Both the position numbers and the translations under genes were made by a program. A DNA stretch of 64,000 nucleotides from Aliidongia dinghuensis. Lineage in GTDB: Bacteria; Pseudomonadota; Alphaproteobacteria; ATCC43930; CGMCC-115725. Shown piece by piece: positions 23,023 through 32,312 of the stretch. The notes below the pieces were generated by a model. It ran no database searches. It was not told the origin of the DNA and was given only the letters and a program-made list of their open reading frames with translations. How positions within the stretch are numbered: position 1 is the stretch's first letter; every line of letters starts with the position of its first letter. The stretch is from the NCBI RefSeq assembly GCF_014643535.1, contig NZ_BMJQ01000009.1, positions 248,001 through 312,000 on the forward strand. Reading direction: 5' to 3'.

Positions 23023-24909
23023 TTAGAGGAAGCCGATCGAGAGCCAGGGCACGGCGGCGACCAGCACCGTCGCGGCCAGCAGCACCGCCAGGTAGGGCCA
23101 GACCCGGGCCATCGCGAGATCAGGCGAAACCCGGCCGATGGCGCAGGCAGCATAGAAGCCGACGCCGAACGGCGGTGCGAACAGGCCCATGCCCATGGCC
23201 AGCACGACGACCATGGCGTAGTGCACTTCGTTGATGCCGAGCGCGCGCGCGACCGGGAACAGCAGCGGGCCGAACAGCACGATCGCCGGGATGCCCTCGA
23301 GCACGCTGCCGAGGATCGTGAACACCAGGATCGAGATGACGAGGAAACCCATAGGACCGCCCGGCACCCCGCTCATGATCTGGACGAGCGCCCGCGAGAA
23401 GCCGGACTGGGTGAGCGCCCAGGCCATTGCGGTCGCGGTGCCGATGATCAGCAGGATGGCGCCCGAGAGCGAGGCGGTCTCGACCAGGATCGGCAGGATG
23501 CGGCGCCAGTCGAACTGGCGATAGACGAACAGCCCGACCAGAAGCGCATAGATGATGCCGACGGTCGAGACCTCGGTAGCGGTCGCGATGCCGTCGACCA
23601 CGGAGGCGCGGATGACGAACGGCAGGATGAGCGCCGGCAGCGCCACGACGAAACGCTTGCCGACCTCGCTGAGCGGCGCCCGGGTAATGCCGGAGACGTC
23701 GTCGTTGCGGCCGCGCAGCCGTGCCACGACAGCGAGCGCCAGCGCGCCGACCGCTGCGGGCAGCAGGCCGCCGGTGAAGAGGGCTGCGATCGAGACGCCG
23801 GTGACCGAGCCGATGGTGATGAGCACGAGGCTCGGCGGGATCGTCTCGGCCATGGCACCGGAAGCGGAGAGCAACGCCACAAGCTCGCCCGGCTTGGCGC
23901 CGCGCTGCTTCATCTCCGGAAACAGCACCGGCGCCACCGCCGCCATGTCGGCCGCCTTGGAGCCGGAGATGCCGGACACGAGATACATGGCGCCCAGCAG
24001 CACATAGGCGAGCCCGCCGCGCACGTGGCCGACGAGGGACGCCATGAAGGCGACCAGCACGCGCGCGAGACCGGTCATCTCGATGAGCAGACCCAGGAAC
24101 ACGAAGAGCGGCACCGCGAGCAGGACGAGGCCCGACATGCCCTCGTCCATGCGGCTCACCACGATCGTGAGCGGCATGCGCGTCACCACCGCGAGATAGG
24201 ACATGGTGGCGACGCCGAACGAGAAGGCGATCGGCACGCCGATCGCGACGCAGGCGGCGACGAGCAGGACGAAGAAGACGACGAGATTGCCGAAGCCCAG
24301 GCCCATGAGCCACGGCTTGGCAAGCCAGAACGCGCCGGCGACGAGCCCCACGACCGCGAGGGCTCCCAGCATCTGCGGCAGGCTCGCGCAGGCGATCAGC
24401 CGGCGGACCGCGATCACCAGCATGAGCAGCGCGCCCGTGATGATCGCCGCGACGCGGAAACTGTCGTGGATCTCGAGCGCCGGCGTGGTGATGAACCATT
24501 GCGCCTCGACATAGGTGCGCGCGGGTACCACGATCTCGAGCACGAAGACGGCGACGATGGCGGCCGCGAGGGCGCGGAGCCGCGTCTGCCACACGGGCGC
24601 CAGCAGCGCCGCGATCGCGGTGAGGCGCATGTGCTCGTCGCGCCGCAGCGCGACGACCGCGCCCAGCATGGCGAGCCACAGGAACAGGATCGAGGCGAGC
24701 TCGTCCGACCAGGTGAGCGGGCGGTTGACGACATAGCGCGAGAACACGCCGGCGAACAGCACCACGACCTCGACCACGACGAGAGCGGCTGCCGGCCATT
24801 CGGTGAGGCGGGCGAGCCAGAGATCGAAACGGTCGCCGCCGGCCGCAGCCCCGGGCTCACCCGCTCGAGGCTTCTCGGCCCGGGACCGTTCGGCCGCTGC
24901 CATCGTCAT
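23023..24909 (-). CDS. TRAP transporter, fused small and large membrane subunits (DctQ-DctM)
   Basis: This 628-residue inner-membrane protein joins the two TRAP permease subunits. Residues about 28-190 form the DctQ part with four spans (VNRPLTWSDELASILFLWLAMLGAVVALR is diagnostic; shown here as its key region near residues 62-90). Residues about 195-628 form the DctM part with about twelve spans and the motifs FLGLLIEMTGL and GISGSKAADMAAV. It imports an organic acid using a sodium gradient, fed by the periplasmic DctP protein encoded 22 bases upstream. The ATG at 24909 is used; a second in-frame ATG lies two codons later. The substrate is unknown. Confidence 0.93.
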   Translation of the reverse strand: MTMAAAERSRAEKPRAGEPGAAAGGDRFDLWLARLTEWPAAALVVVEVVVLFAGVFSRYVVNRPLTWSDELASILFLWLAMLGAVVALRRDEHMRLTAIAALLAPVWQTRLRALAAAIVAVFVLEIVVPARTYVEAQWFITTPALEIHDSFRVAAIITGALLMLVIAVRRLIACASLPQMLGALAVVGLVAGAFWLAKPWLMGLGFGNLVVFFVLLVAACVAIGVPIAFSFGVATMSYLAVVTRMPLTIVVSRMDEGMSGLVLLAVPLFVFLGLLIEMTGLARVLVAFMASLVGHVRGGLAYVLLGAMYLVSGISGSKAADMAAVAPVLFPEMKQRGAKPGELVALLSASGAMAETIPPSLVLITIGSVTGVSIAALFTGGLLPAAVGALALAVVARLRGRNDDVSGITRAPLSEVGKRFVVALPALILPFVIRASVVDGIATATEVSTVGIIYALLVGLFVYRQFDWRRILPILVETASLSGAILLIIGTATAMAWALTQSGFSRALVQIMSGVPGGPMGFLVISILVFTILGSVLEGIPAIVLFGPLLFPVARALGINEVHYAMVVVLAMGMGLFAPPFGVGFYAACAIGRVSPDLAMARVWPYLAVLLAATVLVAAVPWLSIGFL

Positions 24910-24931
24910 CGTTCCCGCTCCCCGGCCCTGG

Positions 24932-25945
24932 TCACGCGAGGCTGCCGACGTTCTTCTCGAGCAACGCCCAGGCCTCCTCGCCGTACTTCTGCTTCCATTC
25001 GGCGTAGAAGCCGGCCTTCTTGAGCGCCGCGCGGAACGGCTCGGGATCCGGGTCGGCGAATGTCAGGCCCTTGCCGGTCAGTTCCTCGCGCAGCGACGCG
25101 TTGAGCTTGGCCACGTCGGCACGCTCGTCGACCGCCGACTTGTTGAAATTCTCCTGCACCAGGTCCTGCAGGTTCTTCGGCAGCGCCTTGAACGCCTCGG
25201 CATTGGCGAGGAAGTGGAACCCGTCCCACATGTGGTTGGTCATGGAGCAGTATTTCTGCACTTCGTAGAGCTTGCCGGACTCGATGATGGCGAGCGGATT
25301 CTCCTGGCCCTCGACGATCTTGGTCTGCAGCGCCGAATAGACTTCGGAGAAATTGATGCTGGCGGGCGCCGAGCCGAACGCCTTGAACATGGAGGTCCAG
25401 AGCGGGCTCACCGGCACGCGGATCTTGAAGCCGGCCAGGTCCTCGGGCTTCAGGATCGGCTTCGACGCCGACGTGATCTCGCGATAGCCGTTGTCCCACA
25501 TCTTGTCGAAGGCGACGAGGCCGACCTTGGCGATCGCCTGGCGCACATAGGCGCCGAGGTCGCCGTCCATGCTCTTCCAGACCTGGTCGTAATTCTTGAA
25601 CGCGAAGCCGATGCCGTTGATCGACGCGATCGGCACGAGCGTCGACAGGATCAGGCCCGACAGTGTGAAGAACTCGAGCGCGCCCGAGCGGACCTGGCTC
25701 AGCATGTCCGTGTCGCCGCCCAGCTGGCTGTTCGGGAAGATCTGGATGTCGAGCTTGCCGCCGGAGCCTTCGCGGATCCTGTCGGCCGCTTCCTTGAGGC
25801 GCGTGTTCATCGGATGCGAGACGGCGAGATTGTTCGCCATCTTGTAGCTGAATTCCGCAGCGCGCAGCCCCTTCGGCAGCAAGGTTGCACCAAGGCCGAC
25901 GGCGGCGGCCGTACCGACGAAGCGTCTGCGGGTAATGCCCGGCAT
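24932..25945 (-). CDS. TRAP transporter substrate-binding protein (DctP family)
   Basis: This 337-residue periplasmic binding protein feeds the DctQM permease encoded next. The start at 25945 is supported by a GGAGGAAGGA element and places a twin-arginine-type signal at residues 6-28 (TRRRFVGTAAAVGLGATLLP, ending LRA). The mature part has the DctP layout, including a conserved Arg region GFKIRVPVSP (the Arg normally salt-bridges the ligand carboxylate) and FSEVYSALQTKIVEGQENP. No regulator or catabolic gene flanks the pair closely, so the ligand is not evident; a C4-dicarboxylate or similar acid is likely from the family. Confidence 0.93.
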   Translation of the reverse strand: MPGITRRRFVGTAAAVGLGATLLPKGLRAAEFSYKMANNLAVSHPMNTRLKEAADRIREGSGGKLDIQIFPNSQLGGDTDMLSQVRSGALEFFTLSGLILSTLVPIASINGIGFAFKNYDQVWKSMDGDLGAYVRQAIAKVGLVAFDKMWDNGYREITSASKPILKPEDLAGFKIRVPVSPLWTSMFKAFGSAPASINFSEVYSALQTKIVEGQENPLAIIESGKLYEVQKYCSMTNHMWDGFHFLANAEAFKALPKNLQDLVQENFNKSAVDERADVAKLNASLREELTGKGLTFADPDPEPFRAALKKAGFYAEWKQKYGEEAWALLEKNVGSLA

Positions 25946-26248
25946 GGATCCTTCCTCCCCCTCACCAAAGATCTTTTTGTTGGGCGCTAGCATTCCTGAG
26001 CGACGGCCGAAGGGCAACCGTCCGATAGGCCTTTTCGGTCGATTAGCCTGACTTTTTCACCGCACTCGCCGAGCCGGACGGACGGGTCCATCCACGGCAA
26101 TCATCCCTGGCATTACTCGCAGTTATATTGGGAAAACCACATACGTAAGTTCAGCCAACACATTGAGCACCCCCATACTCAGGTATAGGCTCAAGAAAAA
26201 ATCCGCGTTTCCGCCACTGAAAACCACCAAAAATCAACGGAGGAAATC
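25946..26248. other. 303-bp divergent intergenic region
   Basis: This stretch separates the TRAP operon (minus) from the large hydrolase (plus). It becomes distinctly A+T rich from about 26105 onward, as expected of a promoter region. A TTGAGC...TATAGG pair near 26164-26190 has short spacing for a sigma-70 promoter, so I do not call it one. An AACGGAGGAAATC ribosome site ends the region. Confidence 0.5.
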
Positions 26249-28339
26249 GTGAAAAACCTATGCGCCGTGCGCCATTTCCAACCATGGGCGGGGTGCCTCG
26301 CCGCCAGTCTGATCGCCCTCGTCGGTCTCGCACCGACAGCCGATGCCCGCGTCACCAGCCTCGTGCTCGGCCCGCCGAGCCAGCCCTACGGCACGACGAG
26401 CTTCGGCAGCGTCGGCGCTTACGAGCAGTTCGACGGCATCGCCAAGGGCGAGCTCGACCCGGCCGATCCGCTCAATGCCGTCATCCAGGACATCAAGCTC
26501 GCACCGCGCAACGCGCACGGCATGGTCGAATATTCGACCAAGATTTCCATCCTGAAACCAGTGGACGAAAGTAAAGGCAATCACACGCTGCTGTTCGAGA
26601 TCGTGAACCGCGGCAACAAGCTCGACCCGGGCTTCTACAATGTCGGCGCCACGGCGGCGAACCCGGCCGGCGACGGGTTCCTGGAACGCCAGGGCTTCAC
26701 GCTGGTCTGGGCCGGCTGGCAGTCGGACCTGCTCCCGCTCGCCAACCTCGTCACCATGCAGCCGGTGATCGCCCATCAGCTGGACGGCCATTACATCACC
26801 GGCTTCGTGCGCTCCGAATTCATCGTGAGCGTGCCGGCCTCGACCCAGAACATTCTCGCCGATTCGAGCTCGAACACGCCCGGCTACCCGACGGTGAATC
26901 TCGACAATACGTTCGACGTGCTCACGATGCGCGTGCACCAGGGCGACCCGAAAGTCGCGATCCCCAGCAGCGACTGGGCCTACGCCGACTGCACGAGCGT
27001 GCCCTTCCCCGGCACGCCCAATGCGCAGAAGGTCTGCCTCAAGCATGGCTTCGACACCAACCATATCTACGAGCTGGTCTATACGGCGCGAGACCCGATC
27101 GTCATGGGGCTGGGCATGGCGGCGATCCGCGACGTCGGCGCCTTCCTGCACCATGCGAAGAAGGATGACGCGGGCACGCCCAACCCGCTCGCCGGTCAGA
27201 TCAAGCACACGCTCTTGAACGGCATTTCACAGAGCGGCCGGCTGCTCCGCACCTTCCTCGACCTGGGCTTCAACGAGGACGAGCAGCACCACCGCGTCTA
27301 TGACGGCATGCAGCCGCACATCGGCTCCGTGCGCAACTACATCAACGTCCGCTTCGCCCAACCCGGCCGCCTCGCCGGCACGCAGCATACCGAGAAGCAA
27401 TATCCCGGCCCGGAGTCGTCGCTCACCTACGAGCCGAGCCTTGATCAATTTTCCGGCCAATACCGCGGCCTGCTCGACCGCTGCCGCCTGTCCGATACCT
27501 GCCCGAAGATCGTTCACACCATGAGCGACATCGAATATTGGGAGGCATCGGGCGCCGGCGACACGACGAACCCGCAAGGCACGCGCGACGAGGCGCTGCC
27601 GCGCAACGTCAGGATCTACGAGTTCTCGAGCACGCAGCACGGCGGCTTCTCGCCGGTGGCCCCGCTGCCGACCTCGACCGGCATCTGCCAGCAGCTGCCG
27701 AACACCAATTCCTACACTTATAATATTAGGGCGCTGCTGGTGGCGCTCCAGCACTGGGTCGCGCACGACACCGAGCCGCCGGCCAGCCGATATTCCTCGC
27801 TCGCCCGCCACACGCTCGTGCCGCTGAACCAGTTCGTGTTCCCGGCCATTCCGACGGTCACGGACCCGCACGGCATCTTCAATACGCGCGACGTCTATAA
27901 GCGCGGCCCGCGCTACAACGCCGCCGACGTGACCGGGATCATCTCGACCGAGCCGCCCGATAAATTCCAGCAATATCCGTCGCTGGTGCCGCAGGTGAAT
28001 GCCGACGGCAACGATGTCGATGGGCTCCGCTCCGTGACGCTCCGCGCCCCGCTTGGCACCTACACCGGCTGGAACGTCCGCAAGGCGGGCTTCAGCGAGG
28101 GCGACGCCTGCGACCTGACCGGCGGCTGGATCCCGTTCGCGCTCACCAAGGCCGAGCGGCTGCAGGCGAAGGATCCGCGACCGTCGCTCGAGGAGCGCTA
28201 CGGCACGCTCGCAAAGTACACCGCCGCTGCGGAGGCCGCGGCCGATGCGCTGGTCAAGGACGGCTTGCTGCTCTCGAGTGACAAGGCGGCCGCGATCACC
28301 AGCGCCACGAACCAGGCCCATGCGGCGGGCCTGAACTAG
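26249..28339 (+). CDS. Large exported alpha/beta hydrolase-domain protein
   Basis: This 696-residue protein has a signal peptide (residues 1-28, ending TADA) and belongs to the family annotated as alpha/beta hydrolase domain-containing protein (Abhydrolase_10 type). Landmarks include ITSVSLGPP-like openings (here VTSLVLGPPSQPYG), the nucleophile region NGISQSGRLLRTFLD with Ser at about residue 327, a YDGMQPHIG segment and SSTQHGGFSP, which likely holds the His. Substrates of this family are largely unknown. The GTG start at 26249 is fixed by an ideal GGAGGAAATC ribosome site. It is monocistronic, divergent from the TRAP operon, and followed by a 223-base gap. Confidence 0.82.
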   Translation: MKNLCAVRHFQPWAGCLAASLIALVGLAPTADARVTSLVLGPPSQPYGTTSFGSVGAYEQFDGIAKGELDPADPLNAVIQDIKLAPRNAHGMVEYSTKISILKPVDESKGNHTLLFEIVNRGNKLDPGFYNVGATAANPAGDGFLERQGFTLVWAGWQSDLLPLANLVTMQPVIAHQLDGHYITGFVRSEFIVSVPASTQNILADSSSNTPGYPTVNLDNTFDVLTMRVHQGDPKVAIPSSDWAYADCTSVPFPGTPNAQKVCLKHGFDTNHIYELVYTARDPIVMGLGMAAIRDVGAFLHHAKKDDAGTPNPLAGQIKHTLLNGISQSGRLLRTFLDLGFNEDEQHHRVYDGMQPHIGSVRNYINVRFAQPGRLAGTQHTEKQYPGPESSLTYEPSLDQFSGQYRGLLDRCRLSDTCPKIVHTMSDIEYWEASGAGDTTNPQGTRDEALPRNVRIYEFSSTQHGGFSPVAPLPTSTGICQQLPNTNSYTYNIRALLVALQHWVAHDTEPPASRYSSLARHTLVPLNQFVFPAIPTVTDPHGIFNTRDVYKRGPRYNAADVTGIISTEPPDKFQQYPSLVPQVNADGNDVDGLRSVTLRAPLGTYTGWNVRKAGFSEGDACDLTGGWIPFALTKAERLQAKDPRPSLEERYGTLAKYTAAAEAAADALVKDGLLLSSDKAAAITSATNQAHAAGLN

Positions 28340-28562
28340 CGCCGTGGCGCCGCTCGGCGGCCGGCCCCCGCGCTGCGGCGCAGAGGGGTTTCGGCCGCCG
28401 AGCACCTCTCCACCTCTCGGCATTGTGCCACTCGCCTCGTCACATCGCCGAAGCGGCCCACCTTGCCTCGGCGCTCCGGCGCGGCGGATGTTTTCAGGGG
28501 ATGACCAACGCGCGCCGACGAGCTAAGCATCGGCATGATCGTGCCTATGGAGTTTTGCCGCC

Positions 28563-30095
28563 ATGTCGACCGCCCCCATCAATACCGCGCATGAGGTCTC
28601 GTCCCTGCTCGCCCAGCTAGGCGTCGATCGCGGCGCCTACGAGGGCGGCACGCTCACGGTCCGCTCGCCGATCGACGGCGCGGTCATCGGCCAGCTCAAG
28701 GAGACCACACCCGCCGAGGCGACCGCCGCGATCGGCCGGGCGCACGACGCGTTCCTCGCCTGGCGCGAGGTGCCGGCGCCCCGGCGCGGCGAGCTCGTCC
28801 GCCTGTTCGGCGAGGAGCTGCGCGCCCACAAGGAACCGCTCGGCCGGCTGGTCACGCTCGAGGCCGGCAAGATCGTCCAGGAGGGCCTGGGCGAGGTTCA
28901 GGAGATGATCGACATCTGCGACTATGCGGTGGGATTGTCGCGCCAGCTCTACGGCCTCACCATCGCGACCGAGCGCCCGGGCCATGTGATGCGCGAGACC
29001 TGGCACCCGCTGGGCGTGGTCGGCATCATCAGCGCCTTCAACTTCCCGGTCGCGGTCTGGTCGTGGAATGCGGCGCTCGCCTTCGTCTGCGGCGACGCCT
29101 GTGTGTGGAAGCCGTCGGAGAAGACGCCGCTCACCGCACTCGCGACCCAGGCGCTGTTCGAAAAGGCGGCCGCCAAGTTCGGCGGCGTGCCGGCAGGCCT
29201 GTCGGCGCTCCTCATCGGCGAGCGCCCGATCGGCGAGGCGCTGGTCGACGACGTGCGCGTGCCGCTCGTCTCCGCGACCGGCTCGACCCGTATGGGCCGC
29301 GAGGTCGGCCCGCGGCTCGCCAAGCGCTTCGCCCGCGCGCTGCTGGAACTCGGCGGCAACAACGGTATGATCGTGGCGCCGTCGGCCGACCTGGACCTCG
29401 CGGTGCGCGCAATCCTGTTCGCCGCCGTCGGCACGGCCGGCCAGCGCTGCACGTCGCTGCGCCGCCTGTTCGTCCATGACAGCGTCTATGACGCGCTGGT
29501 CGGCCGCCTGAAGCGCGCCTACGGCTCGGTTCCGATCGGCAGCCCGCTCGAGGCCGGCACGCTCGTCGGTCCGCTGATCGACGGCGCCGCTTTCGACATG
29601 ATGCAGAAGAGCCTCGGCGCCGCGCGCGAGGCTGGCGGCCAGGTGCAGGGCGGCGAGCGCGTGCTGGCCGAGCGGTTCCCCGAGGCGTTCTACGTCCGCC
29701 CGGCGCTGGTCGAGATGCCGGCCCAGGCCGAGGTCGTCTGCCACGAGACCTTCGCGCCGATTCTTTATGTGCTGCGCTACCAGGACCTGGCCGAGGCGAT
29801 CCGGCTGCACAATGCCGTGCCGCAGGGCCTGTCGTCGTCGATCTTCACGACCGACCTGCGCGAGGCCGAGACCTTCCTGTCGGCGGCCGGCAGCGACTGC
29901 GGCATCGTCAACGTCAACATCGGGCCGTCGGGCGCCGAGATCGGCGGTGCCTTCGGCGGCGAGAAGGAGACCGGCGGCGGCCGCGAGTCCGGCTCCGACA
30001 GCTGGCGCGCCTATATGCGCCGGGCGACCAACACGGTGAACTATTCGCGCGCCCTGCCGCTGGCCCAGGGCATCAAGTTCGAGGTCGATGCCTAA
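28563..30095 (+). CDS. Aldehyde dehydrogenase, aminoadipate-semialdehyde (ALDH7/antiquitin) type
   Basis: This 510-residue NAD-dependent aldehyde dehydrogenase most resembles the ALDH7 group, which oxidises alpha-aminoadipate semialdehyde (piperideine-6-carboxylate) in lysine breakdown. The catalytic Glu is in LLELGGNNG (about residue 264) and the catalytic Cys in GTAGQRCTSLRR (about residue 299). FNFPVAVWSWN is the conserved NAD-side motif, and the ending GGGRESGSDSW is characteristic of the ALDH7 group. A crotonase gene follows after 26 bases, so the two are probably co-transcribed. The assignment to lysine catabolism is an inference from the subfamily; no other lysine genes are visible. 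Confidence 0.88.
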   Translation: MSTAPINTAHEVSSLLAQLGVDRGAYEGGTLTVRSPIDGAVIGQLKETTPAEATAAIGRAHDAFLAWREVPAPRRGELVRLFGEELRAHKEPLGRLVTLEAGKIVQEGLGEVQEMIDICDYAVGLSRQLYGLTIATERPGHVMRETWHPLGVVGIISAFNFPVAVWSWNAALAFVCGDACVWKPSEKTPLTALATQALFEKAAAKFGGVPAGLSALLIGERPIGEALVDDVRVPLVSATGSTRMGREVGPRLAKRFARALLELGGNNGMIVAPSADLDLAVRAILFAAVGTAGQRCTSLRRLFVHDSVYDALVGRLKRAYGSVPIGSPLEAGTLVGPLIDGAAFDMMQKSLGAAREAGGQVQGGERVLAERFPEAFYVRPALVEMPAQAEVVCHETFAPILYVLRYQDLAEAIRLHNAVPQGLSSSIFTTDLREAETFLSAAGSDCGIVNVNIGPSGAEIGGAFGGEKETGGGRESGSDSWRAYMRRATNTVNYSRALPLAQGIKFEVDA

Positions 30096-30121
30096 CGCCA
30101 CCCGCCCGCAGGAGCCGCCCC

Positions 30122-30916
30122 ATGACCGACGTGCCAGCTGACGGCCGCATCCTCGTCGAACAGCGCGGGCCGCTCCTGCTCATGGGCATCGACCGGGTGC
30201 CGAAACGCAACGGCTTCAGCGAAAAGATGGTCGTCGAGCTCGCCGAGGCGTTCGACCGGATGGAGCATGACCCGGCCGTGCGCTGCGGCGTGCTCCATGC
30301 ACTCGGCCCGCACTTCACCGCCGGCTTGCAACTCGACCAGCTCAAGTCCTGGTTCGAGCGGGGTCAGCATCTGGGCCTCGCCGGCAAGGTCGATCCCTAC
30401 AACCTGCGCCCGCCGCTCCGCACCAAGCCGGTCGTGGCGGCGGTCCAGGGCATCTGCTTCACGGCCGGCATCGAGCTGATGCTGGCGGCGGACGTCGTCG
30501 TGGCCTCCGCCGACTGCCGGTTCGGCCAGATCGAGGTGAAGCGCGGCATCATGGCGAACCACGGCGCCACGATCCGCATGGTCGAGCGCGCCGGCTGGGG
30601 CAATGCCATGCGCTATCTCTTGACCGGTGACGAATTCGATGCCGCAACCGCGCTCCGCCTGGGCTTCGTCCAGGAGGTGGTCGAGCCCGGACGCCAGTTC
30701 GAGCGCGCGATCGAGCTCGCCGAGCGGATCGCGGCTGAAGCGCCGCTCGCGGTCGCGGCCACGATCCGCAATGCGACACTCGCGATCGAGCACGGCCCGG
30801 CCGCAGCCGTGGCCGAGCTCGGCCCCGTCCAGCAGCGCCTGATGGCGAGTGAGGACGCGGCCGAGGGCGTCGCGAGCTTCCGCGAGAAGCGTGAGGCCCG
30901 CTTCACCGGCCGCTGA
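30122..30916 (+). CDS. Enoyl-CoA hydratase/isomerase (crotonase) family protein
   Basis: This 264-residue crotonase-fold protein has the oxyanion-hole segments around HALGPHFTAGLQL (about residues 60-72) and the second loop QGICFTAGIELMLAADVVVAS (about residues 110-130). At the second loop the usual acid pair seen in hydratases is only partly kept, so the exact reaction (hydration, isomerisation or hydrolysis) is open. An AGGAG element precedes the ATG and the aldehyde dehydrogenase gene lies 26 bases upstream, which suggests a shared catabolic route. Confidence 0.85.
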   Translation: MTDVPADGRILVEQRGPLLLMGIDRVPKRNGFSEKMVVELAEAFDRMEHDPAVRCGVLHALGPHFTAGLQLDQLKSWFERGQHLGLAGKVDPYNLRPPLRTKPVVAAVQGICFTAGIELMLAADVVVASADCRFGQIEVKRGIMANHGATIRMVERAGWGNAMRYLLTGDEFDAATALRLGFVQEVVEPGRQFERAIELAERIAAEAPLAVAATIRNATLAIEHGPAAAVAELGPVQQRLMASEDAAEGVASFREKREARFTGR

Positions 30917-30922
30917 CGGGGT

Positions 30923-31459
30923 CTATCGCGCGGTGTCGCGCGGGCCCACGGGTGCCGCCAGTGCGCGGATGAGCGCGATGCGCACGCGGTGATTAGCCGG
31001 GTTCGGCCCGCCAACGTCGCTCGGCGGCGGCGCCTTGATACGCGGCTGGGTCTGGATCATGTCGGCGGCGATGCCCGCTTTCACCAACTGGTCCTTGACC
31101 ACGTCGGCCCGCGCCTGGCCAAGCGTTTCCGCGTGCTTCGCATCGTCGGAATAGCCGGTGATCTTGACGCGCGTGGCGCCGCCCTGCTTGGCGAGCTCCG
31201 CCGCCCGCGTCACCTGCTTCGCCATGAGCGGCGTCAACGTCGCCTCGTTGTTGCGAAAGAAGATGAACACGCGGTTGAAGATGATGTCGGTCGGCGCCGC
31301 CTTGGCCACCGCGGTATCGCCCGCGGCCGGCGAACTCTTGGGAGGCGAACTCGTGGGAGGCGGGCTCTCGGGCGCCGCGGCGAGCGCAGGAAGCGCCGGC
31401 AGCGACAGGGTCGCCCCCAGGAGTGCCAAGCCGATCGAACGGAACGGGCCCATGCTCAT
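30923..31459 (-). CDS. OmpA-family periplasmic/outer-membrane protein
   Basis: This 178-residue protein has a signal peptide (ending LPALAAA), a short linker rich in Pro and Ser, and a C-terminal OmpA-like domain. VFIFFRNNEATLTPLM opens that domain, and VKITGYSDDAKHAETLGQARADVV and NHRVRI hold the peptidoglycan-contact region. It probably tethers to the cell wall. The ATG at 31459 is preferred because AAGGGGG lies six bases upstream and the signal peptide begins there; a second ATG lies two codons later. It converges on the crotonase gene with six bases between their stops. Confidence 0.82.
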   Translation of the reverse strand: MSMGPFRSIGLALLGATLSLPALPALAAAPESPPPTSSPPKSSPAAGDTAVAKAAPTDIIFNRVFIFFRNNEATLTPLMAKQVTRAAELAKQGGATRVKITGYSDDAKHAETLGQARADVVKDQLVKAGIAADMIQTQPRIKAPPPSDVGGPNPANHRVRIALIRALAAPVGPRDTAR

Positions 31460-31683
31460 CTCATCCCCCTTAAACCTTTGGACCACCTTGCTATAAGGCA
31501 AAGTTGCGTGTCGTCCAGCCTTGAATGACGCCAAAAAAAGACACGATGCATGGAACTTTTGCCAGGGCACCATGAGTTGCGAGTGTTCAAGGATCGATCG
31601 CGACCGCTACGTCCTTGTCTAAAATGCAATGCAAAAAATATGGCGATCGATCAAATCCAAACAAACATAGACCAACTATTAAT

Positions 31684-31702
31684 ACGAGAAATGCATTCTC
31701 GT
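31684..31702. promoter_or_regulatory. Inverted repeat in an A+T-rich promoter region
   Basis: ACGAGAA and TTCTCGT are perfect arms around ATGCA, 32 bases before the PAS gene. The surrounding 31540-31733 is the most A+T-rich part of this region and lies between the divergent OmpA-like and PAS genes, so this is a reasonable operator or leader hairpin. Confidence 0.4.
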
Positions 31703-31733
31703 CACAGCACCTTAGAGGACCGTAACGACTGAT

Positions 31734-32312
31734 ATGTCTTCGCTTACTTTAGATCGTCGGCCACCCCTGCCGCTGGCAACGCCGCAGGACATGGGAACGG
31801 CAAGGATAGCCCAGCCGACGATCAAGCGTCCGGAACTCGGCCGCCTGCTGCAGCATTGGCATGAGTTGCGCGGCGACCAGCGGTTGCCGCGCCGGAGCGA
31901 ACTCGAGCCGACCGACATCGCCTATTGCCTCGGCAACGTCGCCCTCGTCGAGATCGAGCGGCCGTTCCGCCCGCGCTATCGGCTGGTCGGCACGCGGCTC
32001 GCCGAACTCCTGGGCGAAGACCCGACCGGGCGCTATGTCGACGAGATGGCGTCGCCCCGGGCCCGCACAGAGGCGCTCACGGCTTATCGCCGCGCGGTCG
32101 AGACCGGCCAGCCCGTCTATACGGAGCGCGTCTTCAACCTCCTGTTCCTGAAGTTCGGCTATTACCGCCTGCTGCTGCCGTTCGCCTGGCGCAGCGAGGG
32201 ACAGGCCGACCTCGTCGTCGCCGCCTTCTTCGAGACCGATCGCACCTTCCGGCGCGCGGTCGACTGGCTTTCCCGCATCCGCACGAGCCTGACCGCCAAG
32301 CGGGATCAATGA
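31734..32312 (+). CDS. PAS-domain protein (PAS_5 type)
   Basis: This 192-residue protein matches the single-domain PAS proteins common in alphaproteobacteria. LLQHWHELRGDQRLPRRSEL near residue 40 is the conserved lead-in, followed by the PAS core (YRLVGTRLAELLGEDPTGRYVDEM) and a strand ending in LLLPFAWRSEG. No output domain is attached, so it is a putative sensor or a protein-interaction module of unknown signal. Its TGA overlaps the ATG of the HutD gene (ATGA), showing translational coupling. The ATG at 31734 lacks a well-spaced ribosome site; an in-frame ATG at 31791 is an alternative. Confidence 0.78.
   Translation: MSSLTLDRRPPLPLATPQDMGTARIAQPTIKRPELGRLLQHWHELRGDQRLPRRSELEPTDIAYCLGNVALVEIERPFRPRYRLVGTRLAELLGEDPTGRYVDEMASPRARTEALTAYRRAVETGQPVYTERVFNLLFLKFGYYRLLLPFAWRSEGQADLVVAAFFETDRTFRRAVDWLSRIRTSLTAKRDQ

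Noticed and set aside
22924..25023. A 699-codon open frame antisense to the TRAP permease, rich in His, Asp and Arg
   Set aside because: Such His/Asp/Arg-rich products are the usual reverse complement of hydrophobic membrane proteins.
31550..31732. A 60-codon plus-strand open frame just before the PAS gene
   Set aside because: No ribosome site, lies in A+T-rich promoter-like sequence and overlaps the leader of the divergent OmpA-like gene.
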